From Stenotrophomonas sp. NA06056 (GTDB taxonomy: Bacteria > Pseudomonadota > Gammaproteobacteria > Xanthomonadales > Xanthomonadaceae): a stretch of DNA of 64,000 nucleotides. Positions within the stretch are counted from its first letter, which is position 1. Every line of letters begins with the position of its first letter. The stretch lies in contig NZ_CP054931.1 in assembly GCF_013364355.1 (NCBI RefSeq), forward strand, positions 1,302,001 to 1,366,000, in the 5' to 3' direction. Under the pieces are notes generated by a model. It saw only the letters and a list, made by a program, of their open reading frames with translations. It ran no database searches and was not told where the DNA came from. This document shows, piece after piece, positions 52,969 to 62,528 of the stretch. A program made the position numbers and the translations under genes.

Positions 52969-53070
52969 GGCAGGGTGGGTCCGGTTGCGGGGGACGCTGC
53001 AAGTACGTCCATGTAAGCTCGGTCGCGCCATCCATGGCGCTCACGCCCCCGCAACCGGACCCACCCCGCC
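52969..53070 (-). repeat. Structured element copy C
   Basis: Read on the minus strand: outer 25-bp stem (53070-53046 with 52993-52969; one pair is G-U), a 6-bp inner hairpin with TGGA loop (53040-53025), and a 31-nt segment with a second TGGA-containing hairpin and CTTGCAGCG. The hexamer run GCAACA/CAGCAA (52931-52952) lies outside it. Total length is 102 nt, equal to copy B. Confidence 0.85.
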
Positions 53071-53142
53071 TTCGACAGTTTCTCGCGATCTGCCGGAATG
53101 GCATGGCCTGCTCTTGGGGGGAGCGGCGACCTTGGTCGACAC

Positions 53143-53234
53143 GGTAGATCCACGCCATGCGTGGATGAATCTCCATCGAGATTGAATATTTTGAATTCAA
53201 ATCGAAAAGCATCCACGCATGGCGTGGATCTACC
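53143..53234. repeat. REP dimer between structured elements C and B
   Basis: A 25-bp GGTAGATCCACGCC... arm (53143-53167) and its exact inverse (53210-53234) flank an AT-rich 42-bp centre with GAATATTTTGAATTC. The pair is head to head and marks the centre of the giant palindrome. Confidence 0.85.
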
Positions 53235-53258
53235 AACCGTCACCGGGAAACTGTCGAA

Positions 53259-53360
53259 GGCGGGGCGGTGTCGGATTGCGGGGTGTCCGCGGCATGGATG
53301 CCGCGGCCAAGCCCCCATGGATGGGTTTACGGCGTCCCCGCAATCCGACACCGCCCCGCC
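53259..53360 (+). repeat. Structured element copy B
   Basis: Outer 25-bp perfect stem (53259-53283 with 53336-53360), a 3-nt spacer, an 8-bp hairpin CCGCGGCA-TGGA-TGCCGCGG (53287-53306), and a 29-nt segment with a CCCA-TGGA-TGGG hairpin and TTTACGGCG. The GTTGCT run lies at 53400-53416. Copies A and B have the same hairpin geometry with different stem sequences. Confidence 0.85.
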
Positions 53361-53466
53361 AAACCCACAGACAACCCAGCGCCGGCTGTTGCATTTGCCG
53401 TTGCTGTTGCTGTTGCCTTGGCTTGGAGCCTCTGCAGGTGCAGGGCGCAGCCCTGCCGAACACCCC

Positions 53467-54807
53467 TTAATTGACCGCCGTCACCTGGACGTCGATCACG
53501 CCGTCGCCGACGCGGGCCTGCAGTGCGTCACCCGGCTGTACCTGCTCGATCCGGCGCACCAGCGCGCCATCGTCTGCTCTGGTCACGATGCTGTAGCCAC
53601 GAGCGACGGTCGCCAGCGGACTGACCGCTTCCAGCGAGCGCGCCAGGCCACGCAGGCGCAGCGCATCACGCTGCAGCAGGCGCTGCAGCGCCGCGTGTGG
53701 GCGGCCACCCAACGCGGCAAGGCGACGTCGCAGTGCCTCCATCTGCCGTTGCGGATGATGACCACGCAGGACTGCAGCAGCGTGGCGGAGGCGGGCCGCG
53801 CGACGCTCCTGCTGCTGGTCGTGGGCCGCATGCAGGCGACGACCGAGGTCCAGCTGGCGTCGGCGCAGCAGATCCAGACGTGCCTGCGGGCTCTGTGCAT
53901 TCAAGCGCAGCAGGGCACGATCGGCGCGCTGCATGGCTTGCTGCAGCGTGTGGCGTTGCAGCTGCACCATGCGTGCCGCGTTGCGGCGTAGGCGCAGGGT
54001 CAGGTCGCGCTGATCGGGTACCAGCAGTTCTGCGGCCACCGATGGCGTAGGCGCGCGCAGGTCAGCGGCAAAGTCGCTGAGACTGAAGTCGGTTTCGTGA
54101 CCCACCGCCGATACCACCGGCGTGCCGCTGGCGGCGATGGCCCGGGCCAGGGCTTCGTCGTTGAATGCCCACAGGTCCTCCAGCGAACCGCCACCACGGG
54201 TCAGCAGGATCACGTCGTAGCGGCCGCTGGCATCGGCCGCCTGCAGCAGGCGGGTGATCTGTGCGGCAGCGGTCGCGCCCTGTACCAGGGTCGGCAGCAG
54301 GTCCACCTCCAGCAGCGGGAAGCGGCGGCCGAGCACGCTCAGCACGTCGCGCACGGCGGCGCCGGTGGGCGAGGTGATCACCGCCAGGCGCTGCACATGT
54401 GCGGGCAGTGGTCGCTTGCGCGCCGGGTCGAACAGGCCTTCAGCCTCCAGCCGCGCCTTCAGCTCCTCGAACGCGCGCCGCAGTGCGCCTTCGCCGGCTT
54501 CTTCCATGTGGTCCAGCACCATCTGGTACTCGCCACGGGCGTCGTACAGGGTCACCTTGCCACGCACCAGCACGCGCATGCCCTCGCGCGGCACGAATTT
54601 CAGGTACTGCGCCTTCATCCTGAACATCGCAGCGCGCAACTGCGCACGCGCGTCCTTCAGGGTGAAGTACAGATGGCCGGACGCCGGGCGCGCCACGCTG
54701 CCCAGTTCGGCCTCCACCCAGATCGCGGGGAAGCTGCCTTCCAGCAGGTCGCGGGCAAGGGTGTTGAGCTGGCTGGGGGTGAAGACGTCGTTGTTGCGTG
54801 GCTGCAT
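53467..54807 (-). CDS. xseA: Exodeoxyribonuclease VII large subunit
   Basis: 446 aa. An N-terminal OB-fold (about 1-100), the catalytic domain with G-x-G-x-x-x-D motif ([13 protein letters not shown] near residue 205), and a long basic coiled-coil C-terminal region. ExoVII digests single-stranded DNA from both ends. It starts M-Q-P-R-N-N-D-V-F. xseB is not in the window. Confidence 0.95.
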   Translation of the reverse strand: MQPRNNDVFTPSQLNTLARDLLEGSFPAIWVEAELGSVARPASGHLYFTLKDARAQLRAAMFRMKAQYLKFVPREGMRVLVRGKVTLYDARGEYQMVLDHMEEAGEGALRRAFEELKARLEAEGLFDPARKRPLPAHVQRLAVITSPTGAAVRDVLSVLGRRFPLLEVDLLPTLVQGATAAAQITRLLQAADASGRYDVILLTRGGGSLEDLWAFNDEALARAIAASGTPVVSAVGHETDFSLSDFAADLRAPTPSVAAELLVPDQRDLTLRLRRNAARMVQLQRHTLQQAMQRADRALLRLNAQSPQARLDLLRRRQLDLGRRLHAAHDQQQERRAARLRHAAAVLRGHHPQRQMEALRRRLAALGGRPHAALQRLLQRDALRLRGLARSLEAVSPLATVARGYSIVTRADDGALVRRIEQVQPGDALQARVGDGVIDVQVTAVN

Positions 54808-54852
54808 GGTTACGGCGTGGGGCAGATGGCGCGGGGGCCTCAGGATCGCACG

Positions 54853-55923
54853 TCAGCGCAGGCCGTGCTGGCCCAGTGCCCATTGCACGTGTTCACGGAC
54901 CACGGGCGAAGCATCCCCGGCGCGCGTCTGCAGTGCCGACAGCGTCTCCGCCGTGGTCGACGCATTGCCCAGTGCCACCGCGATGTTGCGCAGCCAGCGC
55001 TCGTGGCCGCTGCGGCGGATCGGGCTGCCTTCCGTACGGCTAAGGAACTCGCCTTCGTCCCACGCGAACAACTGGTCCAGGCGCGCGGTGTCCAGATTGT
55101 TGCGCGCACGGAAATCGGCTTCGTCGGTGCGCTTGGCGAACTTGTTCCAGGGGCAGACCAGCTGGCAGTCGTCGCAGCCATAGATGCGGTTGCCGATCAG
55201 CGGCCGCATCTCCACTGGAATCGCACCTTCATGCTCGATGGTCAGGTAGGAAATGCAGCGGCGCGCATCCAGCCGCTGCGGGCCGGTGATGGCCTGGGTC
55301 GGGCAGACGTCGATGCAACGCGTACAGGTGCCGCAGTGCGCGGTGGCCGGCGCGTCGATCGGCAGCGGGATATCGATGTAGATCTCGCCGATGAAGAACC
55401 ACGAGCCGCCGTGGCGGTCGATCAGGCAGGTGTGCTTGCCGATCCAGCCCAGCCCCGCGTTGCGGGCCAGCGCGCGCTCCAGCACCGGCGCCGAGTCGAC
55501 GAACACGCGGTAGCCCAGCGGCGCCACCTCATCGTTGATCTGCGTGGCCAGCTTCTGCAGGCGGTTGCGCATCAACTTGTGGTAATCGCGGCCGAGCGCA
55601 TAGCGCGCCACATAGGCGCGGCCCGGATCGGCCAACGTGGCCCAGGCCTCGGTGTCGTCCCGGTGGCTGTAGTCCATGCCCACCGAGATCACCCGCACCG
55701 TGCCGGGCAGCAGCTCGGCCGGGCGCGCGCGCAGGGTGCCGTGGCGGGCCATCCAGTCCATCGTGCCGTACAGGCCCTGGCCCAGCCAGTCGGCGAGGTG
55801 CGCTTCATCCTCGCCCAGTTCGATGCCGGCGATACCGCAGCGCTGGAAACCATGCGCCCGCGCGAGCTCGCGGATGCGCTGTACGGCCAGGGCCGGATCG
55901 AGGGGGGCAGGGACGGGGGACAT
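54853..55923 (-). CDS. queG: Epoxyqueuosine reductase
   Basis: 356 aa. Reduces epoxyqueuosine to queuosine in tRNA, using cobalamin and two Fe-S clusters. The cluster ligands are visible in C-G-T-C-T-R-C-I-D-V-C-P and C-D-D-C-Q-L-V-C-P. The active-site D-S-A-P-V-L-E-R segment lies near 134. The ATG at 55923 starts M-S-P-V-P-A-P-L, and the nnr gene begins 23 bp away on the other strand. Confidence 0.95.
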   Translation of the reverse strand: MSPVPAPLDPALAVQRIRELARAHGFQRCGIAGIELGEDEAHLADWLGQGLYGTMDWMARHGTLRARPAELLPGTVRVISVGMDYSHRDDTEAWATLADPGRAYVARYALGRDYHKLMRNRLQKLATQINDEVAPLGYRVFVDSAPVLERALARNAGLGWIGKHTCLIDRHGGSWFFIGEIYIDIPLPIDAPATAHCGTCTRCIDVCPTQAITGPQRLDARRCISYLTIEHEGAIPVEMRPLIGNRIYGCDDCQLVCPWNKFAKRTDEADFRARNNLDTARLDQLFAWDEGEFLSRTEGSPIRRSGHERWLRNIAVALGNASTTAETLSALQTRAGDASPVVREHVQWALGQHGLR

Positions 55924-55946
55924 GTCCACCAGTATAAAATCCCCGC

Positions 55947-57431
55947 ATGGCCAACCTCGCCGATCTGTTCGATTCCCGTGCCGCACGCACACTCGATGCC
56001 CAGGCCTCCGCGCTGGCGGGCGAGGGTGGCTGGGGCCTGATGGCCGAGGCGGGGCAGGCGGCCTGGCAGTGCCTGCTGCAGCACTGGCCGCAGGCGCAGC
56101 GCATCGGGGTGATCGTTGGCAGCGGCAACAACGGCGGCGATGGTTACGTGCTGGCCTGCCATGCGCTGCAGGCGGGGCGGCAGGTGCAGCTGATTGCGCT
56201 GCCGGGCAGCGCACCTTCCACCGCATTGGCGCAGCGTGCCGCAACGGATTTCAGGTCCGCCGGGGGAATGGTCTCTGAATTCAACGGTGAACTGGCCCAG
56301 GCCGATGTATGGGTTGACGCCCTGTTCGGCCTCGGCTTCGCCCGCGCACCAAGCGGTGCGGCGCAGGCCTTGATAGAGGCGTTGAACGCGCAGCGCGCGC
56401 CGGTGTTGGCGCTGGATGTGCCCAGTGGCGTCGATGCCGACCGTGGTTGCGTGCCGGGTGTAGCCGTGCGCGCGACTCGGACCTTGCAGTTCATCGTCGC
56501 CCATCGCGGCCTGTACACCGGCGACGCGCTGGAATACATCGGGCGCAGACAGCTGGCACCGCTGACGCTGCCCGACGAGGCCTGGCAGGGTGTCGTTGCC
56601 GCCGCAGAATGCTGGACGCAGTCGCGCCTGCCGGACCTGCTGCCGCCGCGCCGTGCCAACAGCCACAAGGGTGATTCCGGCCATGTGCTGTGCGTGGGCG
56701 GCAACCATGGCAGCGGCGGCGCAATCGCCATGGCCGCCGAAGCCGCGCTGCGCGCTGGCGCAGGTCTGCTGAGCATCGGTACGCGTGGCGACCATGTCGG
56801 CCCGCTGCTGGCGAGATTGCCCGAAGCGATGACGCATGCGCTGGAAGATGGTGCTGCGCTGCCCGCATTGCTGGCAAAAGCCAGGGTCGTAGCGATCGGC
56901 CCCGGCCTGGGCCAGGACGAATGGGCGCGCGCGTTGTATGCGCGTGTCCTGCAGTCGGGCCTGCCGCTGGTGATCGACGCCGATGCGTTGAACCTGCTGG
57001 CGCAGGACGCGCATGCAGTGGCTGATGCGATCCTGACCCCACACCCCGGCGAAGCCGCACGCCTGCTGGAAACCACCACGGCGGCAATCCAGGCCGATCG
57101 CTACGGCAGCGCGCAGGCACTGGCCGAGCGCTATCACGCGGCGGTGGTGCTGAAAGGGGCTGGCAGCATCGTCGCCGCACCCGGCCACACCCCTCGACTG
57201 ATTGCGGCCGGCAACCCGGGAATGGCGGTGGGTGGCATGGGTGACCTGTTGACCGGCATCATCGCCAGCCTGCGCGCGCAGGGCCTGCCTGCGTTCGATG
57301 CGGCGGCAGGCGGTGCGCTGCTGCATGCCCTGGCCGGTGATGTTGCCGCTGCCGACGGTGCCCGTGGCCTGCTTCCCACTGATCTGCTGGCGCCCCTGCG
57401 GCGGCTGGCCAACCCGGAATGTTCCCGATGA
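55947..57431 (+). CDS. nnr: Bifunctional NAD(P)H-hydrate epimerase/dehydratase
   Basis: 494 aa. The YjeF_N epimerase domain (about 1-210) has G-S-G-N-N-G-G-D-G-Y near 55, and the C-terminal carbohydrate-kinase-like dehydratase (about 225-494) has G-G-M-G-D-L-L-T-G near residue 430. The pair repairs damaged NAD(P)HX. It is the first of the nnr-tsaE-amiC-mutL operon and overlaps tsaE by 4 bp (ATGA). Confidence 0.95.
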   Translation: MANLADLFDSRAARTLDAQASALAGEGGWGLMAEAGQAAWQCLLQHWPQAQRIGVIVGSGNNGGDGYVLACHALQAGRQVQLIALPGSAPSTALAQRAATDFRSAGGMVSEFNGELAQADVWVDALFGLGFARAPSGAAQALIEALNAQRAPVLALDVPSGVDADRGCVPGVAVRATRTLQFIVAHRGLYTGDALEYIGRRQLAPLTLPDEAWQGVVAAAECWTQSRLPDLLPPRRANSHKGDSGHVLCVGGNHGSGGAIAMAAEAALRAGAGLLSIGTRGDHVGPLLARLPEAMTHALEDGAALPALLAKARVVAIGPGLGQDEWARALYARVLQSGLPLVIDADALNLLAQDAHAVADAILTPHPGEAARLLETTTAAIQADRYGSAQALAERYHAAVVLKGAGSIVAAPGHTPRLIAAGNPGMAVGGMGDLLTGIIASLRAQGLPAFDAAAGGALLHALAGDVAAADGARGLLPTDLLAPLRRLANPECSR

Positions 57432-57910
57432 CCGAATTCTTCCTTGCTGACAGCGACGCTACCGAACTGCTGGGGCAATGGCTGGCGGCTACCCGTCCAG
57501 CGCAGGCGCTGGTTGAACTGCGCGGCGATCTTGGCGCTGGCAAATCGACCACGGCACGCGCGCTGCTGCGGGCGCTGGGCGTGCAGGGCGCGATCCGCAG
57601 CCCCACGTACACGCTGGTCGAGCGCTATCCGCTGTCCAGTGGCGGCGAGGCCTGGCACCTGGACCTGTATCGCATCGGCCAGGCCGGCGAGCTGGATTTC
57701 CTGGGGCTGGATGAGGGCAGTGCCGTGCTGTGGCTGGTGGAATGGCCCGAGCGTGGGGCGGGTGCGTTGCCGCCCACCGATCTGGTCGTGGCACTGGAAA
57801 TTGAAGGGCAGGGGCGGCGCGTGCGTCTCACTGGCGTCAGCGACGCTGGACGTGAATGGCTGTCGCGGCTTCCCGAAGGTGGCGACTTGCAGGCCCTTTC
57901 TGTCGGCTGA
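57428..57910 (+). CDS. tsaE: tRNA threonylcarbamoyladenosine biosynthesis protein TsaE
   Basis: 160 aa from the ATG at 57428, chosen for the ATGA overlap with nnr (57419 is an alternative). Walker A motif G-D-L-G-A-G-K-S-T near residue 37. TsaE is the ATPase that supports TsaBD in making t6A37 of ANN-decoding tRNAs. The conserved S-P-T-Y-T-L and H-x-D-L-Y-R-I motifs are present. Confidence 0.96.
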   Translation: MTEFFLADSDATELLGQWLAATRPAQALVELRGDLGAGKSTTARALLRALGVQGAIRSPTYTLVERYPLSSGGEAWHLDLYRIGQAGELDFLGLDEGSAVLWLVEWPERGAGALPPTDLVVALEIEGQGRRVRLTGVSDAGREWLSRLPEGGDLQALSVG

Positions 57911-57992
57911 CGAGAACAAACACCGGCAGGTTACGGATTATTAAGGAAAAAGGTGTTGCATTCCGTTCAGTGCGGTGATTGAATCCTGAGTC

Positions 57993-59543
57993 ATGCGCCC
58001 GGGGAATCGACTCATTGCCATCTGTGCCGCCGTCGGACTTGGTCTGGCGAGCGTCAGTGCGTGGGCCGGCGAGGTCCGCCAGGTGTTGCTCAATACCGGT
58101 GCGACCGGCACCCGCGCGGAAATCGCGCTGGTCGGCAGTGGCGGCTACAAGACCCTGTCGCTGGCCGGTCCGAACCGGTTGGTGGTCGATTTCCCCGATT
58201 CCAGCGCGGTGCGCAACCTGAAGATGCCTTCGCCGCAGGGTGTGGTCACGGCAGTGCGCACCGGACAGCCGGTACCGGGCACCTTCCGTGTCGTATTCGA
58301 CCTGGCCGAGACGGTCGCGCCGTTCCGCCCGCAGATGCAGCGCGAAGGCAATGAATCCAAGCTGGTGATCGAGTGGCCGGGCGATGGCCCGGCCGTGGCC
58401 GCCAGCCGACCGGCCGCGACGCCGCCAGCGGCATCGTCAGTGAGTACGGCCCCGACCCCAGCACAATCCGCACAGTCCCGTGGTGATGCCGCACGTGCCA
58501 CCGCGCTGTTGACCGCACAGGTCCAGCAGCAGGCCAGTGCCAGCGCTGCGGTACCGGCAGCGCCGACGCCAGCGCCAGGTACTGCGCCGGTGCAGATGGC
58601 GGCAGCGGGCACCACCGCCAGCAGCGCGCCGGCGTCATCGCCGGCAGCGATCCTGGCTGGTCAGGCCACCACCGCGGTTGTGGCCACCGCACCGAAGCCG
58701 GTGCCGACACCTGTTGCGCCGACCGAGCCGCCGCGTCCGACCATGCCCGGTGATGCCTCGCGTATCCGCATGCAGCCGGGCATGCGTCATCTGGTGGTGG
58801 CCATCGACCCGGGCCATGGCGGCCAGGATCCCGGTGCCATCGGCCCGACCGGCAAGCGCGAGAAGGACGTCACCTTGGCGGTGGCGCGTGAACTGGCCCG
58901 CCAGGTCAATGCCACGCCCGGGCTGAAAGCCTTCCTGACCCGCGACAGCGATGTGTTCATCCCGCTGCCGATGCGTGCGCAGAAGGCGCGTGCGAACAAG
59001 GCCGACATCTTCATTTCGATCCATGCCGACGCCGCCGAAAACCGTTCGGCCACTGGTTCGTCGGTGTACGTGCTCTCGACCAAGGGCGCGTCTTCGCAGC
59101 GTGCGCGCTGGTTGGCGGACAAGGAAAACGCGGCCGATCTGGTCGGTGGCGTGCGCCTGCAGCAGACCGAAGGCACCTTGGCGAACGTCCTGCTGGATCT
59201 GGCCCAGAGCGGCTACATGAAATCCTCCGAGGACGCCGCCGGGCACGTGCTGGGCGGGTTGAAGCGGATCGGCAACAACCACAAGCCGAACATCGAGCGC
59301 GCCAACTTCGCCGTGCTGCGCACCTCGGACATGCCGGCGATGCTGGTGGAAACCGCGTTCATCTCCAACCCGGATGAAGAGCGCCGCCTGATCGACCCGG
59401 CCTACCAGCGCAAGGTCGCCGGTGCGGTGCTGGATGGCGTGCACATGTTCTTCAGCCGCCAACCGCCGCCGGGCACCTTGTACGCCGCACGCGCGCAGGC
59501 CGAGATCGACGCCGCTAGCACCGTGGCTGGCGGCAGCAAGTAA
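57993..59543 (+). CDS. amiC: N-acetylmuramoyl-L-alanine amidase with AMIN domain
   Basis: 516 aa with a signal peptide (about 1-25). An AMIN domain (about 30-125) is followed by a 110-residue Ala/Pro/Thr linker and an Amidase_3 zinc domain from about 265 (V-V-A-I-D-P-G-H-G-G-Q-D-P-G-A). Further zinc and catalytic residues lie in S-I-H-A-D-A and L-V-E-T-A-F. It cleaves septal peptidoglycan during cell separation. The name is by domain layout; it could equally be called amiB. Confidence 0.93.
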   Translation: MRPGNRLIAICAAVGLGLASVSAWAGEVRQVLLNTGATGTRAEIALVGSGGYKTLSLAGPNRLVVDFPDSSAVRNLKMPSPQGVVTAVRTGQPVPGTFRVVFDLAETVAPFRPQMQREGNESKLVIEWPGDGPAVAASRPAATPPAASSVSTAPTPAQSAQSRGDAARATALLTAQVQQQASASAAVPAAPTPAPGTAPVQMAAAGTTASSAPASSPAAILAGQATTAVVATAPKPVPTPVAPTEPPRPTMPGDASRIRMQPGMRHLVVAIDPGHGGQDPGAIGPTGKREKDVTLAVARELARQVNATPGLKAFLTRDSDVFIPLPMRAQKARANKADIFISIHADAAENRSATGSSVYVLSTKGASSQRARWLADKENAADLVGGVRLQQTEGTLANVLLDLAQSGYMKSSEDAAGHVLGGLKRIGNNHKPNIERANFAVLRTSDMPAMLVETAFISNPDEERRLIDPAYQRKVAGAVLDGVHMFFSRQPPPGTLYAARAQAEIDAASTVAGGSK

Positions 59544-59577
59544 GCCGGATTCGCGGTCTTCGCGTTTCTCGCTTCCG

Positions 59578-59630
59578 GTAGCACCAGGCCATGCCTGGTG
59601 GGTGCTGCACGCGGTGGATCTCGACTCTAC
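59578..59630. repeat. SMAG-REP dimer between amiC and mutL
   Basis: GTAGCACCAGGCC / GGCCTGGTGGGTGC-type palindrome (59578-59606) and an inverted GTAGAGTCGAGATCC palindrome (59609-59630), head to head. The dimer is in the 140-bp gap before mutL. Confidence 0.7.
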
Positions 59631-59683
59631 CTGCCGCCGCTCCGCTATCATCGTGGCATGACGTCTGCCTGCCCGACCTGCCC

Positions 59684-61585
59684 ATGAATGCGCCCGATCC
59701 GCGTCCGATCCGGCCGCTGCCGGAAATCCTGATCAACCAGATTGCCGCCGGTGAGGTGGTCGAACGGCCCGCATCGGTGGTCAAGGAACTGGTTGAGAAC
59801 GCGATCGATGCCGGCGCCAGCCGCGTCGACATCGAACTGGAAGAAGGCGGTGTGCGCCTGATCCGCATCCGCGACAACGGCAGTGGCATTGCCGCAGAGC
59901 AGTTGCCGCTGGCAGTTTCGCGGCACGCCACCAGCAAGATCGCCAACCTGGACGAACTGGAGGCGGTGGCGACGCTGGGCTTCCGTGGTGAAGCGCTACC
60001 GTCCATCGCCTCGGTCAGCCGTTTCACCCTGGCCTCGCGCCGTGCCCATGATGAGCACGGTTCGGCACTGCAGATCGAAGGTGGCAAGATCGGCGAGGTG
60101 ACCCCGCGCGCGCATGCGCCCGGTACCACGGTGGAAGTACGCGAGTTGTTCTACAACGTGCCGGCGCGACGCAAGTTCCTGCGCGCCGAACGCACCGAAC
60201 TGGGGCATATCGAAGAGTGGCTGCGCTCGTTGGCGCTGGCCCGCCCCGATGTCGAGCTGCGCGTCTCGCACAACGGCAAGGCCTCGCGTCGCTACAAGCC
60301 GGGCGACCTGTATTCGGACGTGCGCTTGGCCGAGACCTTGGGCGAAGACTTCGCCACCCAGGCCGTGCGCGTGGACCACAGCAGTGCTGGCCTGCGCTTG
60401 CACGGCTGGATCGCGCAGCCGCACTATTCGCGCGCCAGTACCGATCAGCAGTACCTGTACGTCAACGGCCGCTCGGTGCGCGACCGCAGTGTTGCCCATG
60501 CCGTGAAGATGGCCTACGGCGACGTGCTGTACCACGGGCGGCAGCCGGCCTATGTCCTGTTCCTGGAACTGGACCCGACGCGGGTCGATGTGAACGTGCA
60601 CCCGGCCAAGCACGAGGTGCGCTTCCGTGATTCGCGGCTGGTGCATGACTTCGTCTACCGCACCCTGAAGGATGCGCTGGCCGACACCCGCGCCGGCATG
60701 ACCGCGCAGGAGATCGGTGCAGGAGCGGCGCATCCGGGCGAGGGCGGCACTGCCTCTGCGACGCTGGGCGCGAGCGCCTCCAGCTTCGGCTACGTGCGCG
60801 GTCCGGCACCTGGTGTGGGGCAGGGCGGCGGCGGTGGATTTTCCGGCTGGCGACCCCAGCAGCCGCTGGGGCTGCAGGTGGCCGATGCGCCCGCAGCCTA
60901 TGCTGCGCTGTATGCCTCGCCTGCGGGTGCCGAGCGCGGTGCCGCATTGCCGCCGATGCCGATGGAAAACGGACTGCCGGTCACCAGCGCAGACGCTGGC
61001 GTTCCGCCGCTGGGCTACGCCATTGCCCAGCTGCATGGCATCTACATCCTGGCCGAGAATGCTGAGGGCCTGATCGTGGTCGACATGCATGCGGCGCACG
61101 AGCGCATCGGCTACGAAAGGTTGAAGAATGCACACGATGGCATCGGCCTGCAGTCGCAGCCGTTGCTGGTGCCGATCACCCTGGCGGTGGGCGAGCGCGA
61201 AGCCGACACCGCTGAGGCGGAGGCCGATACGCTGGCCGCCCTCGGGTTCGAGATCACCCGCGCCGGACCGGGCGCGCTGCACGTGCGCAGCATTCCGGCG
61301 CTGCTGGCCCATGCCGAGCCCGAAGGCCTGCTGCGCGATGTGCTGACCGACCTGCGCGAGCATGGCCAGAGCCGTCGCATCGCCACGGCGCGCGACGAGC
61401 TGCTGTCGACCATGGCCTGCCATGGTGCCGTGCGTGCCAACCGGCGCCTGACCGTGCCGGAAATGAACGCGCTGCTGCGCGACATGGAAATCACCGAGCG
61501 GTCCGGCCAGTGCAATCACGGCCGGCCGACCTGGGCCCGTTTTTCGCTGGCGGAGATCGACCGCTGGTTCCTGCGCGGACGTTGA
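59684..61585 (+). CDS. mutL: DNA mismatch repair protein MutL
   Basis: 633 aa. N-terminal GHKL ATPase domain ([26 protein letters not shown]), transducer domain to about 330, a low-complexity Gly/Ala linker (about 345-430) and a C-terminal dimerisation domain. The metal-binding endonuclease motif DQHA(X)2E(X)4E is replaced by [11 protein letters not shown] at 59684 (M-N-A-P-D-P-R-P). The amiC-mutL order is widespread in gammaproteobacteria. Confidence 0.95.
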   Translation: MNAPDPRPIRPLPEILINQIAAGEVVERPASVVKELVENAIDAGASRVDIELEEGGVRLIRIRDNGSGIAAEQLPLAVSRHATSKIANLDELEAVATLGFRGEALPSIASVSRFTLASRRAHDEHGSALQIEGGKIGEVTPRAHAPGTTVEVRELFYNVPARRKFLRAERTELGHIEEWLRSLALARPDVELRVSHNGKASRRYKPGDLYSDVRLAETLGEDFATQAVRVDHSSAGLRLHGWIAQPHYSRASTDQQYLYVNGRSVRDRSVAHAVKMAYGDVLYHGRQPAYVLFLELDPTRVDVNVHPAKHEVRFRDSRLVHDFVYRTLKDALADTRAGMTAQEIGAGAAHPGEGGTASATLGASASSFGYVRGPAPGVGQGGGGGFSGWRPQQPLGLQVADAPAAYAALYASPAGAERGAALPPMPMENGLPVTSADAGVPPLGYAIAQLHGIYILAENAEGLIVVDMHAAHERIGYERLKNAHDGIGLQSQPLLVPITLAVGEREADTAEAEADTLAALGFEITRAGPGALHVRSIPALLAHAEPEGLLRDVLTDLREHGQSRRIATARDELLSTMACHGAVRANRRLTVPEMNALLRDMEITERSGQCNHGRPTWARFSLAEIDRWFLRGR

Positions 61586-61596
61586 GGGGAGCACCG

Positions 61597-62526
61597 ATGC
61601 GACTTTGGGGAATGGGCGGCCTGCTGGCGGCCCTGTTGTTGGTGGCCTGCAGCCCGGCACCCGCGCCGGCGCCAGCCGCCGTCGAGGATCCGGCATTCGC
61701 CGCGCAGCAACAGCACTGGCGGGTACTGCGTTACCAGGACCTGACCCGGCCCGATGGGTGGACTGCGCTGGTCGGCCTGCACTGGTTGCAGAACCGATCG
61801 CATTTCGTCGGCAGCGGCGCCACCAGCGGCATCCGCCTGGCGGTGGGGCCGGCCAGGCTGGGGCTGCTGCGCCGTGAAGGCGACCAGTGGTGGTTCACGC
61901 CGGAATCCGGCACCGACGTCACCCTTGATGGACAGCCCGTGCGCGGGCCTGTCCGCATGGATACCGACAAGGACCCGCAACCGACCCTGCTGGCCTTCGA
62001 TGGGGGCAAGGGCCAGCTCAGCCTGATCCGTCGTGGCCCGCGCGATGCGCTGCGGGTCAAGCACGCCGATGCACCCGCACGCCGCGATTTCGCCGGCCTG
62101 CAGTACTGGCCCGGTGGCCCGCAATGGCAGGTGCAGGCGCGTTTCATCGCGTATCCGCCAGGCAAGACCCTGCCGATCGTGGACATCACCGGGCTGACCA
62201 CCGAGATGCCCAACGCCGGCGCGGTGGAATTCGATCGCGACGGCCGCAGTTGGCGGCTGGAAGCGATCGGCGAGCCGGGGCAGCCGCTGTTCCTGATTTT
62301 CGCCGACCGCACCAGTGGCCACGGCAGCTATCCTGCTGGCCGCTACCTGGATACCGATGCGCCCACGGCCGACGGCCACGTGACGCTCGACTTCAACCAT
62401 GCCCACAACCCGCCGTGCGCGTTCACCGCCTACGCGACCTGCCCGTTGGCGCCGCCGGAAAACCGCTTGGACCTGCGCGTGGAAGCGGGTGAGAAGGCAT
62501 ATCACCTGCCTGAAGGAGAGGGCTGA
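61597..62526 (+). CDS. DUF1684 lipoprotein
   Basis: 309 aa. Lipobox L-V-A-C at residue 18 of a signal peptide starting M-R-L-W-G-M-G-G-L-L. The rest matches DUF1684 (W-T-A-L-V-G-L-H-W-L-Q, D-F-N-H-A-H-N-P-P-C-A-F-T). Probably an envelope protein of unknown function. Follows mutL after 11 bp, so it is probably part of the same transcript. Confidence 0.88.
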   Translation: MRLWGMGGLLAALLLVACSPAPAPAPAAVEDPAFAAQQQHWRVLRYQDLTRPDGWTALVGLHWLQNRSHFVGSGATSGIRLAVGPARLGLLRREGDQWWFTPESGTDVTLDGQPVRGPVRMDTDKDPQPTLLAFDGGKGQLSLIRRGPRDALRVKHADAPARRDFAGLQYWPGGPQWQVQARFIAYPPGKTLPIVDITGLTTEMPNAGAVEFDRDGRSWRLEAIGEPGQPLFLIFADRTSGHGSYPAGRYLDTDAPTADGHVTLDFNHAHNPPCAFTAYATCPLAPPENRLDLRVEAGEKAYHLPEGEG

Positions 62527-62528
62527 AC

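Larger units (their letters stand above)
52860..53466. repeat. Giant imperfect palindrome filling the gap between two convergent genes
   Basis: The 607-bp gap between the M48 protease stop (52859) and the xseA stop (53467) is symmetric from end to end. Its outer ends share a GTTCGGCAGGGCTGCGCCCT-like segment in inverted orientation, then hexamer runs, structured elements C (minus) and B (plus), GTCGAAGGCGGGG-type junctions, and a central REP dimer. No credible gene lies in it; the apparent poly-Leu frames come from the GTTGCT run. Confidence 0.85.

Noticed and set aside
52607..53236. A 209-codon minus-strand frame across the end of the M48 gene and element C
   Set aside because: It is antisense to the protease gene and made of repeat sequence.
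53098..53991. Possible gene encoding a Leu-rich protein in the gap before xseA
   Set aside because: Its Leu run comes from the GTTGCT hexamers and its sequence tracks the repeat copies in several frames. It also overlaps xseA on the other strand.
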